Part shown: positions 45,105 to 55,268 of the stretch, piece after piece | Layout of the letters: each line of letters opens with the position of its first letter | How positions within the stretch are numbered: position 1 is the stretch's first letter | Assembly (NCBI RefSeq): GCF_002813135.1 | Contig: NZ_PHTY01000001.1 | Location: 615,501-679,500 of the forward strand | Source: Ulvibacter sp. MAR_2010_11 | Lineage (GTDB): Bacteria; Bacteroidota; Bacteroidia; Flavobacteriales; Flavobacteriaceae | Length of the DNA: 64,000 bases | Direction: 5' to 3' | The notes under the pieces: generated by a model | Told to the model about the DNA's origin: nothing | Database searches by the model: none | What the model saw: only the letters and a program-made list of their open reading frames with translations | Made by a program: the position numbers and the translations under genes

Positions 45105-46853
45105 TTATCTAACGCCGTGCATTAGTTTTTTAATTACCGGATACAACACAGCCGAAAGCACCCCAAGTCCAACTGCTGCCGCCGTAAGCAACCAGAAGAA
45201 GTAACTAAGACCTTCGGTTTGAGCAATTCCTTCGGAGGCCTCGCCAAAGACTCCGGCCAATTTCATACCTATCGCTACCGCCAGATACCAAATACCAAAC
45301 ATCATGGCAATCATTCTGCCGGGGACCAGCTTACTCACATAGGAAAGTGCTACAGGCGAAATACAAAGCTCGCCCATGGTATGGAAGAAATACACCAGGA
45401 TTAACCAGATCATACTCACTTTCGCGGTTTCAGCACCTACAGCAATATCGCCGGCGCCAATGGCAACACAGGCCATACCTACTCCCAGAAGTATCATCCC
45501 TAAGGCATATTTCATGTTTGCATTTGGGTTGTACTTACTCTCCCACCATTTTGAAAATAAGGGAGCCATAGCAATTATAAATAGAGAGTTCAATACGCCA
45601 AACCATGAAGCCGGAACTTCTGCGATATCCTTTAAGAATTCGGTATACAGCATCCAAAGCGCGATACCCCAAATAATAATAAAACTGGTTGCCAAGAAAA
45701 TATTAGAGAGGGCATATTTCGCAAATGTCTTTTTAAATAACAGCCACAGTACCCATGAGATAATTGACAGAGGGATAAGGGTCATCAAAGAATTGATCAC
45801 TTTAAATATCATGGCCGAATCCCCTTCCAATACACGTTGGGTATAATCTCTTGCAAAAATGGTTAACGAACCGGGTGCTTGTTCAAAAATCGCCCAGAAA
45901 AAGATGGTGATAAAGGCAAAAAATACTACAGCCAACATTCGGTCTCGAACAATTCGGGTATATTTTGGAATACGGATAACCAACAGTAAAATAAACAACA
46001 TCAGTGCTGTTAAGATCACCAAATTAGAACCCGCCAGTCCAAAAGCACTAAAATCGAATAAATCATACTCTCCTTCACTAATCTTGGAAACAGGATCGTT
46101 TAATATCCACGCCAATCCCAATACCGCGGCCACAACAATGATTCCTAATTGAAGCGGTGTAAACGGATTTAGTTTTGTTTCGTCGGTAATTAATTCATCG
46201 GCAATAGGTTCTGCTTTAGCCGGTTTGAGTCCAATTTTACCAAATATATTCTGAGCAAACCAAAATTGCAGTAATCCAAACAGCATAAAAATACCGGCTA
46301 CACCAAAGCCCCAGCTCCAGCCTACTTTTTCTCCTAAATAACCACATAACAAAATTCCTAAAAAGGCTCCGGCATTCACTCCCATATAAAAGATGGTATA
46401 GGCGCCGTCTTTCTTTTCTGGCCTATTCACATACATTTCAGAAATAATAGATGTCATATTGGGCTTAAAGAAACCACTACCAAAGACCAGTAAGGTTAAT
46501 CCCGTATAGATAAAGAAAGGTACTTCGAGCGCCATACACGCGTGTCCGAGCGTCATTAATAGTGCTCCTATTACAACTGCCCATCGATACCCGATTTTCT
46601 TATCTGCCATATAACCTCCCAGAAGTGTAGAGAGATAAACCAAAGAAGTATAGGTTCCGAAAATAGCAAAGGCATGTTCCCGGGGCCACCCCCAACCTCC
46701 GTCCAAAAGAGCGGCGGTAAAAAACATCACTAATAAGGCGCGCATTCCATAGTACGAAAAACGCTCCCACATTTCGGTAAAGAAGAGTACAAAGAGTCCC
46801 GCAGGATGACCAATTACTTTGTCTTGAAACATGCTTTCAACATCGGTATTCAT
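45105..46853 (-). CDS. Proton-dependent oligopeptide (POT) transporter, long form
   Basis: 582 residues, about 14 helices. The POT proton-coupling motif FFTEMWERFSYYGMRALLV (ExxERFxYY) is at the N-terminus, GGYMADKKIGYRWAVVIGAL after helix 2 and the FYMGVNAGAFLGILLCGYLG signature after helix 4. It imports di- and tripeptides using the proton gradient. The next transporter upstream (46923) is a shorter homologue, so the pair probably arose by duplication. A terminator lies between the two genes at 46884. Confidence 0.95.
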   Translation of the reverse strand: MNTDVESMFQDKVIGHPAGLFVLFFTEMWERFSYYGMRALLVMFFTAALLDGGWGWPREHAFAIFGTYTSLVYLSTLLGGYMADKKIGYRWAVVIGALLMTLGHACMALEVPFFIYTGLTLLVFGSGFFKPNMTSIISEMYVNRPEKKDGAYTIFYMGVNAGAFLGILLCGYLGEKVGWSWGFGVAGIFMLFGLLQFWFAQNIFGKIGLKPAKAEPIADELITDETKLNPFTPLQLGIIVVAAVLGLAWILNDPVSKISEGEYDLFDFSAFGLAGSNLVILTALMLFILLLVIRIPKYTRIVRDRMLAVVFFAFITIFFWAIFEQAPGSLTIFARDYTQRVLEGDSAMIFKVINSLMTLIPLSIISWVLWLLFKKTFAKYALSNIFLATSFIIIWGIALWMLYTEFLKDIAEVPASWFGVLNSLFIIAMAPLFSKWWESKYNPNANMKYALGMILLGVGMACVAIGAGDIAVGAETAKVSMIWLILVYFFHTMGELCISPVALSYVSKLVPGRMIAMMFGIWYLAVAIGMKLAGVFGEASEGIAQTEGLSYFFWLLTAAAVGLGVLSAVLYPVIKKLMHGVR

Positions 46854-46883
46854 ATGCTATAATTTAGATGGTGTTTAGATATA

Positions 46884-46912
46884 GAAAAGCCCCGTTGTAT
46901 CCAACGAGGCTT
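46884..46912 (-). terminator. Terminator between the two POT genes
   Basis: On the minus strand GCCTCGTTG (46910-46902) pairs with CAACGGGGC (46897-46889) through one G-T pair, followed by TTTTCT. It lies 13 bases after the stop of the gene at 46923. Confidence 0.7.
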
Positions 46913-46922
46913 ATTTTATTTT

Positions 46923-48308
46923 TTAGTGATCGGCTACTTCGTAACCTTCGGTTTCGTCGTGTTTCATGATGCGTTCGTTGTCTTCGGCGCCATGTGTTAA
47001 CTTTTCCAGTTTCTTTCTGAAAAGCATTACCAATAATCCGAAACCTACACAGAATACTGCAATTCCGGTAAAGATGGTGTATTCTCCCAATGCTACGGAA
47101 GCTTCTCCAAGTAGACCTGCTAATTTATTTCCAAATCCTGTCATCGCGAAATAAACTCCCATCATTAAGGAAGCATACTTTAAAGGTGCTAATTTGGTAA
47201 TGTATGAAAGCGCCACCGGAGAGATACATAATTCTCCAACAGTGTGGAACAAATAGGCTAATACCAACCAATACATGGCCGATGATCCGTTACTTTCATA
47301 CTGTCCTGCAGCTGCAGTCATAAAAAAGAATCCGGCACCCATGATAATCAATCCTATAATCATCTTAAAGAGTGAGGTAGATACTTTTCCTTTCAATTTT
47401 CTCATAGCCCAGTATGCTGCCACGGAAGTTCCTAAAAAGATGATAAACATAGCATTTAATGACTGGAACCAAGACGCAGGAACTTCCCATCCCATGAGCA
47501 TCCTGTCTGTTTTTTCGGAAGCGTATATATTCATCAAGCCTCCTGCCTGTTCGAAAGCACCCCAGAATACAATTACCAATAAGAAGGAAATAAACAATAC
47601 AACAACTCTGTCTTTTTCAATTTTAGTAAGAGGACGCTTCATCGCGGCTTTTTCTTCCGGATTTTCAGAAGTACCCGTGAAATTACCAACATGCTTTAAG
47701 TGCTTCTGACCCGCCAAATACTGAATAAGACCCAAAGCCATCCCAATACCTGCCAATCCGAAACCATAATGCCATCCATGTACTTCACCCACATATCCAA
47801 CAATTAAACTGGACAAAAAGGCTCCGATATTAATTCCAATATAGAAAATGGTAAATCCCTTATCTCTTCGAATATCACCTTGCTTGTACAAACCTCCTAC
47901 CATAGTAGAAATATTCGGCTTCAACATTCCAACTCCGGCGATAATAAGTCCTAATCCCGTATAAAAGGCATACATTTCTTCAACGGCCAAAATACTGTGT
48001 CCTGCGACCAATAAAATTCCGCCTATTAAAACCGATTTCTTCTGTCCTAAAAATTTATCGGCTATCCAACCTCCGGGAATGGAAGCCACATACACCAACA
48101 TGGTATACCATCCATAAAGCGCCAAAGCTTCTCCGTTAGACCATCCTAACCCTGCATTTGCATCGGTAGTTGCCCCTACCAGGTATAATACAAAAATGGC
48201 TCGCATTCCGTAGTATGAGAATCGTTCCCACATTTCTGTGAAAAAGAGCACATAAAGTCCTACGGGATGTCCGAATAGTTGTTTTTGATTTTGGAGAGCT
48301 GTTGACAT
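46923..48308 (-). CDS. Proton-dependent oligopeptide (POT) transporter, short form
   Basis: 461 residues, about 12 helices. The same motifs as its neighbour are present: FFTEMWERFSYYGMRAIFV, GGWIADKFLGQKKSVLIGGI and FYIGINIGAFLSSLIVGYVG. The central cytoplasmic part is shorter than in the long form. It probably moves di- and tripeptides made by the DPP-IV-type peptidase encoded just upstream (30-base gap). Ends in a charged tail (HGAEDNERIMKHDETEGYE). Confidence 0.95.
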   Translation of the reverse strand: MSTALQNQKQLFGHPVGLYVLFFTEMWERFSYYGMRAIFVLYLVGATTDANAGLGWSNGEALALYGWYTMLVYVASIPGGWIADKFLGQKKSVLIGGILLVAGHSILAVEEMYAFYTGLGLIIAGVGMLKPNISTMVGGLYKQGDIRRDKGFTIFYIGINIGAFLSSLIVGYVGEVHGWHYGFGLAGIGMALGLIQYLAGQKHLKHVGNFTGTSENPEEKAAMKRPLTKIEKDRVVVLFISFLLVIVFWGAFEQAGGLMNIYASEKTDRMLMGWEVPASWFQSLNAMFIIFLGTSVAAYWAMRKLKGKVSTSLFKMIIGLIIMGAGFFFMTAAAGQYESNGSSAMYWLVLAYLFHTVGELCISPVALSYITKLAPLKYASLMMGVYFAMTGFGNKLAGLLGEASVALGEYTIFTGIAVFCVGFGLLVMLFRKKLEKLTHGAEDNERIMKHDETEGYEVADH

Positions 48309-48337
48309 AGTGTTGTATTTAGTTACTGTTTAGTTAG

Positions 48338-50575
48338 TTAATTTTTTATCTGAATCATTTGTTCTTTAGGTTCACCCAGTGTTTCATGGATAAACTTGGT
48401 CATTTTTTTGTACAAATGCAAACGAGTGTTTCCGCCGTAAATTCCGTGATTCTTATCGGGGTAAATCGCCCATTCAAAATCTTTATCGGCTTGCACCAAG
48501 GCTTCCACCAAGCGGGTTGTATTCTGAACGTGTACGTTATCATCTGAACTTCCATGGACTAACAAAAAATCTCCTTGCAGTTTGTCTACATGAGACATAG
48601 GAGAGTTTTCGTCGTACCCTGAAGGATTTTCCTGTGGAGTTTCCATATAACGTTCGGTGTAAACGGTATCGTAAAAACGCCAGCTGGTCACCGGAGCCAC
48701 TGAAATTGCCATTGAAAACGTGTCGGCTCCCTGAAACAAACAGTTAGCCGCCATAAATCCGCCGTAACTCCATCCCCAAATACCTATTCGATCTGCATCT
48801 ATATAAGGTAATTCCCCCAGTTTTTGTGCCGCGGAAATTTGGTCCTGTACTTCGTACTTCCCTAGTTCTTTCTGGGTCATTTTTTTGAAATCCCTTCCTT
48901 TAAATCCGGTACCTCTTCCATCTATACAAACAACAATATATCCTTGTTGTGCCAGCATCTGGTGCCAATAATCGTTAGCACCACCCCAGCTGTTGGAAAC
49001 ATTCTGCGAACCGGGACCTGAATACTGATACATAAACAAAGGGTACTCCTTGTTAGGGTTAAAATCCTTCGGTTTGATGGTGTACATATTCAAATCTTCC
49101 CCGTTAATTCGAATGGTAGAAAATTCTTTCGGGGAGGTTTTGTAGCCCGCCACCTGATTTTTAAGTGCGTTGTTATTTTTAATTTCCCTGATCAACTTTC
49201 CCGTTTTGGCGTCATTCAGTGTAAAAACATAGGGAGTTTCGGTGTCGGAAAAAGTTTTAATAAAGTAGGTAAAGTCGGCACTAAAGGCAGCACTGTTGGT
49301 GCCTGTTTTATCGCTCAATCGCACTTTGTTCTTCCCCGAACGCAATACCGAATACACATCACGATTAATACTTCCGTTTTCGGTACTCTGGTAATAAATT
49401 CGTCCGGTATTCTGGTCGAAACCGTAGTAACTTGTCACATCCCAATTTCCAATAGTAATCTGGTTGATAAGCTTTCCGGTTTTGTCGTAATGGTAAATAT
49501 GATTCCAACCACTCTTCTCACTGGTCCAAATAAAACTGTTGTCGTTTAAAAAAGTAAGATCATCTGTCACATCCACATAGGCTGCATCGGTTTCCTTGTG
49601 AACGAGGCTCGAGGTATTAGTAGCTGCATTCACAAAAACCAAATCCAATTCGTTTTGATGTCTGTTGGTTAATTGCACACTTAACACATCGGCATCCTTG
49701 GTCCATTTAATTCTTGGAATATAGTAATTGTTGTAGTTCGAAATGTCTACTTTGGAGGTTTTTGCAGATGCTAAATCGTACATATGCAGTGTTACCAGGG
49801 CATTGGCTTCACCGGCTTTTGGATATTTAAAAACCTGTTGTGTTTGGTATAAATCACTTCCGTACACGTCCATTGAAAACTCCGGTACATTGGTTTCGTC
49901 GAAACGTATAAAAGCTATTTTAGTTCCGTCCTTATTCCAATCGAAAGCACGTACAAAGGCAAATTCTTCCTCATACACCCAGTCTGTAATACCGTTGATA
50001 ATGCTGTTCTTTTTTCCGTCGGTGGTAATTTGCTGTACGGTTCCATTTGCCAAATCCTTTACATACAAATTATTGTCGAACCCGTAAGCGATTTTACTAC
50101 CGTCATTGTTGAAGGTAGGCTCCTGAATTTTCTCCTGGGAAACCAGCGTCAATTTTTTAGACGCAATATCGTATACATAAAAGGTTCCCAGGGAAGATCT
50201 TCGGAATATTTGCTGAAGCTGGGTTGCCAGTAACAGTTTGGATTCGTCTTCACTAAATTCGTAAGAAATAATGTATTCTATCCCCGGCAGATCTTTTGTT
50301 GTCACCAAAGTACGCACCTTATTACCGCTTTTGTAGTCGTAGACATCGACAGTGGACGCTTTTTGATCGCGATCATAATTTAAGACAGAATATTCCTTTC
50401 CGTTGTTTAAAGACCGAAGCACGTCCAGCCGTTCTGTACGGAAAGTTCCTCCCCAAATGTCTTCTAATGTAATTTCTTTTTGTTGTGCTATACCTGTAGA
50501 AATCGCTGCGAGAAACAGCACGAGCACCTTAACTGAAAATATTTGCTTCAAAGTGTTAAAAATTTGTTTCGCCAA
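48338..50575 (-). CDS. S9-family (dipeptidyl peptidase IV-like) serine peptidase
   Basis: 745 residues with an N-terminal export signal (VKVLVLFLAAISTGIAQQKE). The DPP-IV beta-propeller fills about residues 40-480; the alpha/beta hydrolase follows with the nucleophile elbow GWSYGGFMAA, the Asp in HGSSDDNVHVQ and the His in PDKNHGIYGG. A Glu-containing helix IPDWVYEEEF-like segment (ITDWVYEEEFAF) matches the DPP-IV substrate amino-terminus clamp. It releases dipeptides from the N-terminus of peptides in the periplasm, which the POT transporters can import. Confidence 0.95.
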   Translation of the reverse strand: MAKQIFNTLKQIFSVKVLVLFLAAISTGIAQQKEITLEDIWGGTFRTERLDVLRSLNNGKEYSVLNYDRDQKASTVDVYDYKSGNKVRTLVTTKDLPGIEYIISYEFSEDESKLLLATQLQQIFRRSSLGTFYVYDIASKKLTLVSQEKIQEPTFNNDGSKIAYGFDNNLYVKDLANGTVQQITTDGKKNSIINGITDWVYEEEFAFVRAFDWNKDGTKIAFIRFDETNVPEFSMDVYGSDLYQTQQVFKYPKAGEANALVTLHMYDLASAKTSKVDISNYNNYYIPRIKWTKDADVLSVQLTNRHQNELDLVFVNAATNTSSLVHKETDAAYVDVTDDLTFLNDNSFIWTSEKSGWNHIYHYDKTGKLINQITIGNWDVTSYYGFDQNTGRIYYQSTENGSINRDVYSVLRSGKNKVRLSDKTGTNSAAFSADFTYFIKTFSDTETPYVFTLNDAKTGKLIREIKNNNALKNQVAGYKTSPKEFSTIRINGEDLNMYTIKPKDFNPNKEYPLFMYQYSGPGSQNVSNSWGGANDYWHQMLAQQGYIVVCIDGRGTGFKGRDFKKMTQKELGKYEVQDQISAAQKLGELPYIDADRIGIWGWSYGGFMAANCLFQGADTFSMAISVAPVTSWRFYDTVYTERYMETPQENPSGYDENSPMSHVDKLQGDFLLVHGSSDDNVHVQNTTRLVEALVQADKDFEWAIYPDKNHGIYGGNTRLHLYKKMTKFIHETLGEPKEQMIQIKN

Positions 50576-50668
50576 GTTTACTAAATTTTAACGAAAAATG
50601 GGCAGTTTTTATGTTAAATACCTTCCCTTTGTTAGTAAATAACACGCTAAAAGCTTCGCTATAAATAG

Positions 50669-50676
50669 TATCTTTG
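50669..50676 (+). promoter_or_regulatory. -7 element of the isoprenoid gene pair
   Basis: TATCTTTG matches the Bacteroidota -7 consensus and precedes the HMG-CoA reductase ATG by 20 bases. A matching -33 element at 17-23 bp is not seen; the nearest TTTG is at 50628. Confidence 0.45.
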
Positions 50677-50696
50677 TGTTTTCAATTGCAAAAAGT

Positions 50697-52010
50697 ATGG
50701 CAAATCCCGTTTCAGGATTTTCAAAAAAATCGAAAGAAGAAAAAATTACCTGGTTAGCAGAAAATTATCTTGCCAACAGCCCCAACGCGGTTGCTACACT
50801 TAAAAAGTATTGGAATCCCGACGAAAAAATTCAACAATTACACGACGATTTTATAGAAAATACCCTGAGCAATTACTATTTGCCCTTTGGGATAGCACCT
50901 AATTTTTTAATCAACGGTCATCTCTACGCCATCCCTATGGTGATTGAAGAAAGTTCGGTGGTTGCTGCAGCTAGCAATGCCGCTAAGTTTTGGTTGAAGC
51001 GCGGCGGATTTAAAGCAGAAGTGCTTGGCACTGAAAAAAACGGTCAGATACACCTTAATTTCTTCGGAAAAAAGGAGCTTTTAACGCATTTCTTTGCTGA
51101 AGTAAAACCGAAACTCATAGCCGGGATAGCATCCCTTCAGAAAAAAATGCAGGAACGTGGCGGCGGATTGAAATCCATTGCCCTTATAGATGCTACCGAA
51201 AAACTGGAAGGCTACTACCAACTACATGCCACCTTTGAAACACTCGATGCCATGGGCGCCAACTTTATAAACAGTTGTCTGGAAGCCATGGCGCATATTT
51301 TTGAAGCCGAAGCAGTTCGTTTTAAGCCTTTTAAAGACCACAACACCTACCCGGAGGTGGTATTGAGTATTCTGTCTAATTATGTCCCTAATTGTCGTGT
51401 AAAAGCAAAGGTAAGCTGCAGGGTGGAAGACCTAACCGACAAACATACCGACGGAACTACGTTTGCAACTAAATTTGTACGTGCAGTAGCGATTGCTAAA
51501 GCCGAAAGACACCGGGCGGTTACTCATAACAAAGGTATTATGAACGGGATTGATGCAGTTATTCTCGCCACCGGTAACGATTTTAGAGCCGTGGAAGCGG
51601 GAATACATGCCTATGCTGCTAAAAACGGCGACTATACCAGTCTTACACATGCAAAGGTGGAAAATGGAATCTTTACTTTTTGGATTGAAATTCCGTTGGC
51701 GTTAGGAACCGTAGGCGGACTCACCACATTGCATCCTTTGGTAAAACTCGCTTTCGAAATACTTCAAAAACCCGATGCAAAGCAATTGATGCAAGTAGTT
51801 GCGGTTGCCGGACTCGCACAAAATTTTGCTGCAATCCGGTCGTTGGTGACTACAGGAATTCAGAAAGGGCATATGAAAATGCATTTGATGAATATTTTAA
51901 ATCAGTTGGAAGCTTCCGAAGGAGAAAAAGAAAAGGCCGTTAGTTATTTTAAAGAAAATACGGTTTCGCATAGTGCGGTGGTTAGCTTTGTTGAAACCCT
52001 ACGCACCTAA
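50697..52010 (+). CDS. Hydroxymethylglutaryl-CoA reductase, class II type
   Basis: I start at the ATG at 50697 (MANPVSGFSKKSKEEKITWL); a GTG seven codons upstream overlaps the promoter. About 437 residues. Class II landmarks: YLPFGIAPNFLINGHLYAIPMVIEESSVVAAAS with the catalytic Glu, GANFINSCLEAMAHI, the catalytic Lys/Asn region HNKGIMNGIDAVILATGNDFRAVEAG and GTVGGLTTLHPLVKLA near the C-terminus. It makes mevalonate for isoprenoids; class II enzymes in Bacteroidota serve biosynthesis although the family is called degradative. Its neighbour is a GHMP kinase of the same pathway. Confidence 0.93.
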   Translation: MANPVSGFSKKSKEEKITWLAENYLANSPNAVATLKKYWNPDEKIQQLHDDFIENTLSNYYLPFGIAPNFLINGHLYAIPMVIEESSVVAAASNAAKFWLKRGGFKAEVLGTEKNGQIHLNFFGKKELLTHFFAEVKPKLIAGIASLQKKMQERGGGLKSIALIDATEKLEGYYQLHATFETLDAMGANFINSCLEAMAHIFEAEAVRFKPFKDHNTYPEVVLSILSNYVPNCRVKAKVSCRVEDLTDKHTDGTTFATKFVRAVAIAKAERHRAVTHNKGIMNGIDAVILATGNDFRAVEAGIHAYAAKNGDYTSLTHAKVENGIFTFWIEIPLALGTVGGLTTLHPLVKLAFEILQKPDAKQLMQVVAVAGLAQNFAAIRSLVTTGIQKGHMKMHLMNILNQLEASEGEKEKAVSYFKENTVSHSAVVSFVETLRT

Positions 52011-52012
52011 CT

Positions 52013-52915
52013 GTGAAGCACACCTACTACAGCAACGGAAAATTACTCCTCACAGGCGAATATGTGGTGCTCGATGGCGCAAAAGCATTGGCCATTCCCA
52101 CTCGCTACGGACAATCGCTTGAAGTAATCCCTTCAGAAAAAAAAGGAATAAGTTGGACGAGTCTCGATGCAAAGGGTGCCACATGGTTTTCGGCACAATT
52201 TGACGTATCACAAGTAGAGACTTCCGAAGCCAAAAATGCCACCGAACAAACCTTGATGAACATCCTTGTCGCCGCAAAAAAAATGAATCCGGATTTTTTA
52301 TCCGAAAAAAAAGGCCTGGAGGTAATCACGCGATTAGATTTTCCGGAAAATTGGGGTTTGGGAAGTTCTTCTACCTTACTCAACAACATTGCACAATGGG
52401 CGAAAGTGGATGCATTTAAATTACTTTCAAAAAGTTTTGGAGGCAGCGGATACGATATTGCCGCAGCCCAACACGATAGCCCTATTTTATACCAAATTCA
52501 GAACCAGATACCCGGTATGACACCTGTATCTCTTCCATGGAATTTTACCAATAAATTGTTTTTTGTACACCTCAACCGAAAACAAGACAGCAAGGAAGGA
52601 ATTGCACGCTATAAAAATGCTTCAGGCAACAAGGAAGCCATTAAAATAATTAGTGGCATAACTGAAACTCTTATCCGCTGTCATACGCTAGCCGAATTTG
52701 AGAAGTTAATTCAGCAACACGAGGCAGTTATTTCAGAAATAATAAAACTTCCCACCATTAAAGAACGGCTTTTCAGTAACTATACGCACAGTTTAAAAAG
52801 TTCAGGCGCCTGGGGAGGAGATTTTATACTGGCTACTGGCGGTGAAGCCGAGAAGGAATACTTTAGGAATAAAGGCTATCATACCATACTGGATTTTGAT
52901 GCCCTTTTGAAATAA
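52013..52915 (+). CDS. GYDIA-family GHMP kinase (mevalonate-pathway type)
   Basis: 300 residues from a GTG at 52013, two bases after the HMG-CoA reductase stop. The N-terminus YYSNGKLLLTGEYVVLDGAKALAIPT matches GHMP kinases, the ATP-binding loop is PENWGLGSSSTLLNNIAQWA, and the family signature GGSGYDIAAAQHDS names it. A role as mevalonate-pathway kinase (mevalonate, phosphomevalonate or related substrate) is inferred from this pairing. The transcript ends at a strong bidirectional terminator. Confidence 0.9.
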   Translation: MKHTYYSNGKLLLTGEYVVLDGAKALAIPTRYGQSLEVIPSEKKGISWTSLDAKGATWFSAQFDVSQVETSEAKNATEQTLMNILVAAKKMNPDFLSEKKGLEVITRLDFPENWGLGSSSTLLNNIAQWAKVDAFKLLSKSFGGSGYDIAAAQHDSPILYQIQNQIPGMTPVSLPWNFTNKLFFVHLNRKQDSKEGIARYKNASGNKEAIKIISGITETLIRCHTLAEFEKLIQQHEAVISEIIKLPTIKERLFSNYTHSLKSSGAWGGDFILATGGEAEKEYFRNKGYHTILDFDALLK

Positions 52916-52953
52916 AAAAATCCTCCTTCGCGTATCGCAAAGGAGGATTTTTT
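52914..52953. terminator. Bidirectional terminator between convergent genes
   Basis: AAATCCTCCTT (52918-52928) pairs with AAGGAGGATTT (52940-52950) around a CGCGTATCGCA loop. Runs of A on the left and T on the right let it end both the kinase gene and the convergent peptidyl-prolyl isomerase gene. Confidence 0.85.
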
Positions 52954-52973
52954 ATGTAGTTATCGCAGGACTT

Positions 52974-55073
52974 CTAGTAAAAAGAAGCTCTGTTATCTTC
53001 AATATCGGCTGTCTTTTTAAGTGCCTTATACAGATTTGTATTTACGGTTGGGACCACTTTAGCGTTCAACTGATTGGAATACGTAGTGTAATTATCTAAA
53101 TTGGGTGCTTTGTTAACCGCCAACACACGTACTTTAAACACGCCTGTTTTACCATCGATAAAACCGGTTTCCTCACCTGCTTTTTTACCAAACGCCGCTC
53201 CTACAACTTTAGGTTCGGTTCCGGCATCAGCCAGAGTTGGACTTGCCATGGTTATAGCTGTTGCATTTTTCACAGTTACTTTCTGACTGGCAGCAATCTC
53301 TTGCAGTGTTGACCCAGTCACAGACTCGCGAATTTTCTTAGCCTTTTTCTCGTTGCGCAAGATAGGAGTAACTTTGGTCGAAGCCTCAGCCACACTCATA
53401 AGTCCTTTTTGGTTTTTACGGGTTAATTGTGCAATCACATAACCAGTTCCCACATTAAATCGTTTCACATCACCTACCTCGGTATCTTCATCAAACGCCC
53501 AGGTAACAATGGAACGGTTACTGCCAAGACCCGGAATATTAGAATCCAATTCTCCAATTTTATTTACAGGTTTTACCACTGCATTCTGTGATTCGGCAAT
53601 TTTAGTAAAGTCTCCTTTTTGTGCTTCTACCTCATAGGCAGTAGCTTTCGAAAAGATATCGTTGATGGTAGTTTCAGAAGCATCTATCACCTTTGTAACG
53701 GTTGCTGTTTTGATTACGGTTTCGAAATTCTTCTGATTTTCAATTTCAATAATGTGGTATCCGAATTGTGTTTTTACTACCCCAATATCTCCTTTTTTAT
53801 TTTCGAAGGAATAGTCTCTGAATTCAGGAACCATAGCGGTATACACAAAATTCTCATAGCGACCTCCTTTTTCAATACTTCCCTTGTCTGAAGACATGGC
53901 GGTAACAATTTCAGGGAATTTAGAACGGTTGGCTTTTACTACCGCCATAATACTGTCTGCTGTAGCTTTCGCCTGCTCGTCGGTACGTGTCTTATTGTCG
54001 GTTGGATTTAAACCGGCAGGAATTAATATGTGTCTAACCGAAACCGTATCGGGCAATTGACGCGTCCCAATTAATTTGGTAAGGCTCAATGAATTATTTA
54101 TTTGATATGGTCCGTAGATATCTCCAACATTCATTTTAAAAATAGTATCCTTTAAAGCGTCCGGAAGTTCGTTTTTATAGTACCATGAATCTGAATAAGC
54201 GTTGTCTGAATTAGCATTTACAAATTCTTCGTAACTGGTAGTATTTTTTAATCCCGGAAGGGTGTCACCACTAATTAGCACATAGTCTTTCAAGGTAGCA
54301 ATTTCGGCTTTGGCAGCTTCGATATCTTCTTGAGATGGCTCTTCAACGTACGAAACATATTGAATGTCTACCATAGGTTCTACTTCAAACTCTTTGGCAT
54401 GGCTTTTCACATACTTGGCAATTTCGTCATCACTTACAGGAACCTGGTCGTCTGGGATATTGGTATAAGGAATTTGAACAAATTCAATATTAATTTTATC
54501 ACTTTGAAAGCGATATTCCTTCTCACCATCGGCCGAAGTAGCGATCATTCCTCCTTTCACAAGGTTTAAATAAGTATTTTCAAGTGCTGTTTGCTTTGTG
54601 TTTTTTACATATTCCAACCACTGGTCGTATGCCTGTGGGTTGTTTGCCTTCACATCGGCAACGTATTCCAACATTTTTGCTTCGCTATATGCTCCCGATT
54701 CGTCTTGAAACGTAGGATTGCTTGCCAAATTTCTGCTTAACGCATTGTTGGTAAATTCGGTTTCGGCAACAAGGCCTATTTCCTCGTATTGCTCTTCCAT
54801 TAGTACACGACGTAATTCGCGTTCCCACACAATATCCATTGCCTGAGAAGATGGCGCATTAGGTCCTAAAGAACGCTGTGCTACTTCCACTTTCTCCATG
54901 AATTCCTGACGCGGAATATCTACTCCATTTACCGTGGCTACGTTAGTTTGTCCTTTGTCTGTAGACATTCCACCATTACGTATAACATCTGCTAATACAA
55001 AAGAAAACAAGGCCAAAGCTATAATCACGATAAGGAATACCCCTCTTTTTCTAATACTGTTTAAAACTGCCAT
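52974..55073 (-). CDS. PpiD/SurA-type periplasmic peptidyl-prolyl isomerase
   Basis: 699 residues. An N-terminal signal-anchor (VFLIVIIALALFSFVLADVI) precedes a SurA_N-like region with NGVDIPRQEFMEKVEVAQRSL. The parvulin domain (about 345-450) shows VRHILIPAGLNPTDNKTRTDEQ, GSIEKGGRYENFVYTAMVPEF and FGYHIIEIENQ. A second, degenerate parvulin-like part lies near 500-650. Helps outer-membrane and secreted proteins fold. Upstream is the CNNM/CorC gene across a 195-base gap, in which I see no gene. Confidence 0.93.
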   Translation of the reverse strand: MAVLNSIRKRGVFLIVIIALALFSFVLADVIRNGGMSTDKGQTNVATVNGVDIPRQEFMEKVEVAQRSLGPNAPSSQAMDIVWERELRRVLMEEQYEEIGLVAETEFTNNALSRNLASNPTFQDESGAYSEAKMLEYVADVKANNPQAYDQWLEYVKNTKQTALENTYLNLVKGGMIATSADGEKEYRFQSDKINIEFVQIPYTNIPDDQVPVSDDEIAKYVKSHAKEFEVEPMVDIQYVSYVEEPSQEDIEAAKAEIATLKDYVLISGDTLPGLKNTTSYEEFVNANSDNAYSDSWYYKNELPDALKDTIFKMNVGDIYGPYQINNSLSLTKLIGTRQLPDTVSVRHILIPAGLNPTDNKTRTDEQAKATADSIMAVVKANRSKFPEIVTAMSSDKGSIEKGGRYENFVYTAMVPEFRDYSFENKKGDIGVVKTQFGYHIIEIENQKNFETVIKTATVTKVIDASETTINDIFSKATAYEVEAQKGDFTKIAESQNAVVKPVNKIGELDSNIPGLGSNRSIVTWAFDEDTEVGDVKRFNVGTGYVIAQLTRKNQKGLMSVAEASTKVTPILRNEKKAKKIRESVTGSTLQEIAASQKVTVKNATAITMASPTLADAGTEPKVVGAAFGKKAGEETGFIDGKTGVFKVRVLAVNKAPNLDNYTTYSNQLNAKVVPTVNTNLYKALKKTADIEDNRASFY

Positions 55074-55268
55074 CTGTACATTTAATTTAGCTCCTTTAGT
55101 AGCTATGCGCTGTGAAAGGAGTTTTATGTTAGTTTCCCGTGTTTACCCTATCAAAGTGTATAAGGTTGAAGTTTAGGAATAAGCTTCATTTTATTTAGGG
55201 GGCGAAAATACCATTTTCCCACCATTTATAAAAGATTCAAATGAAAAAAAATGAGAAATCTAAAAAAA

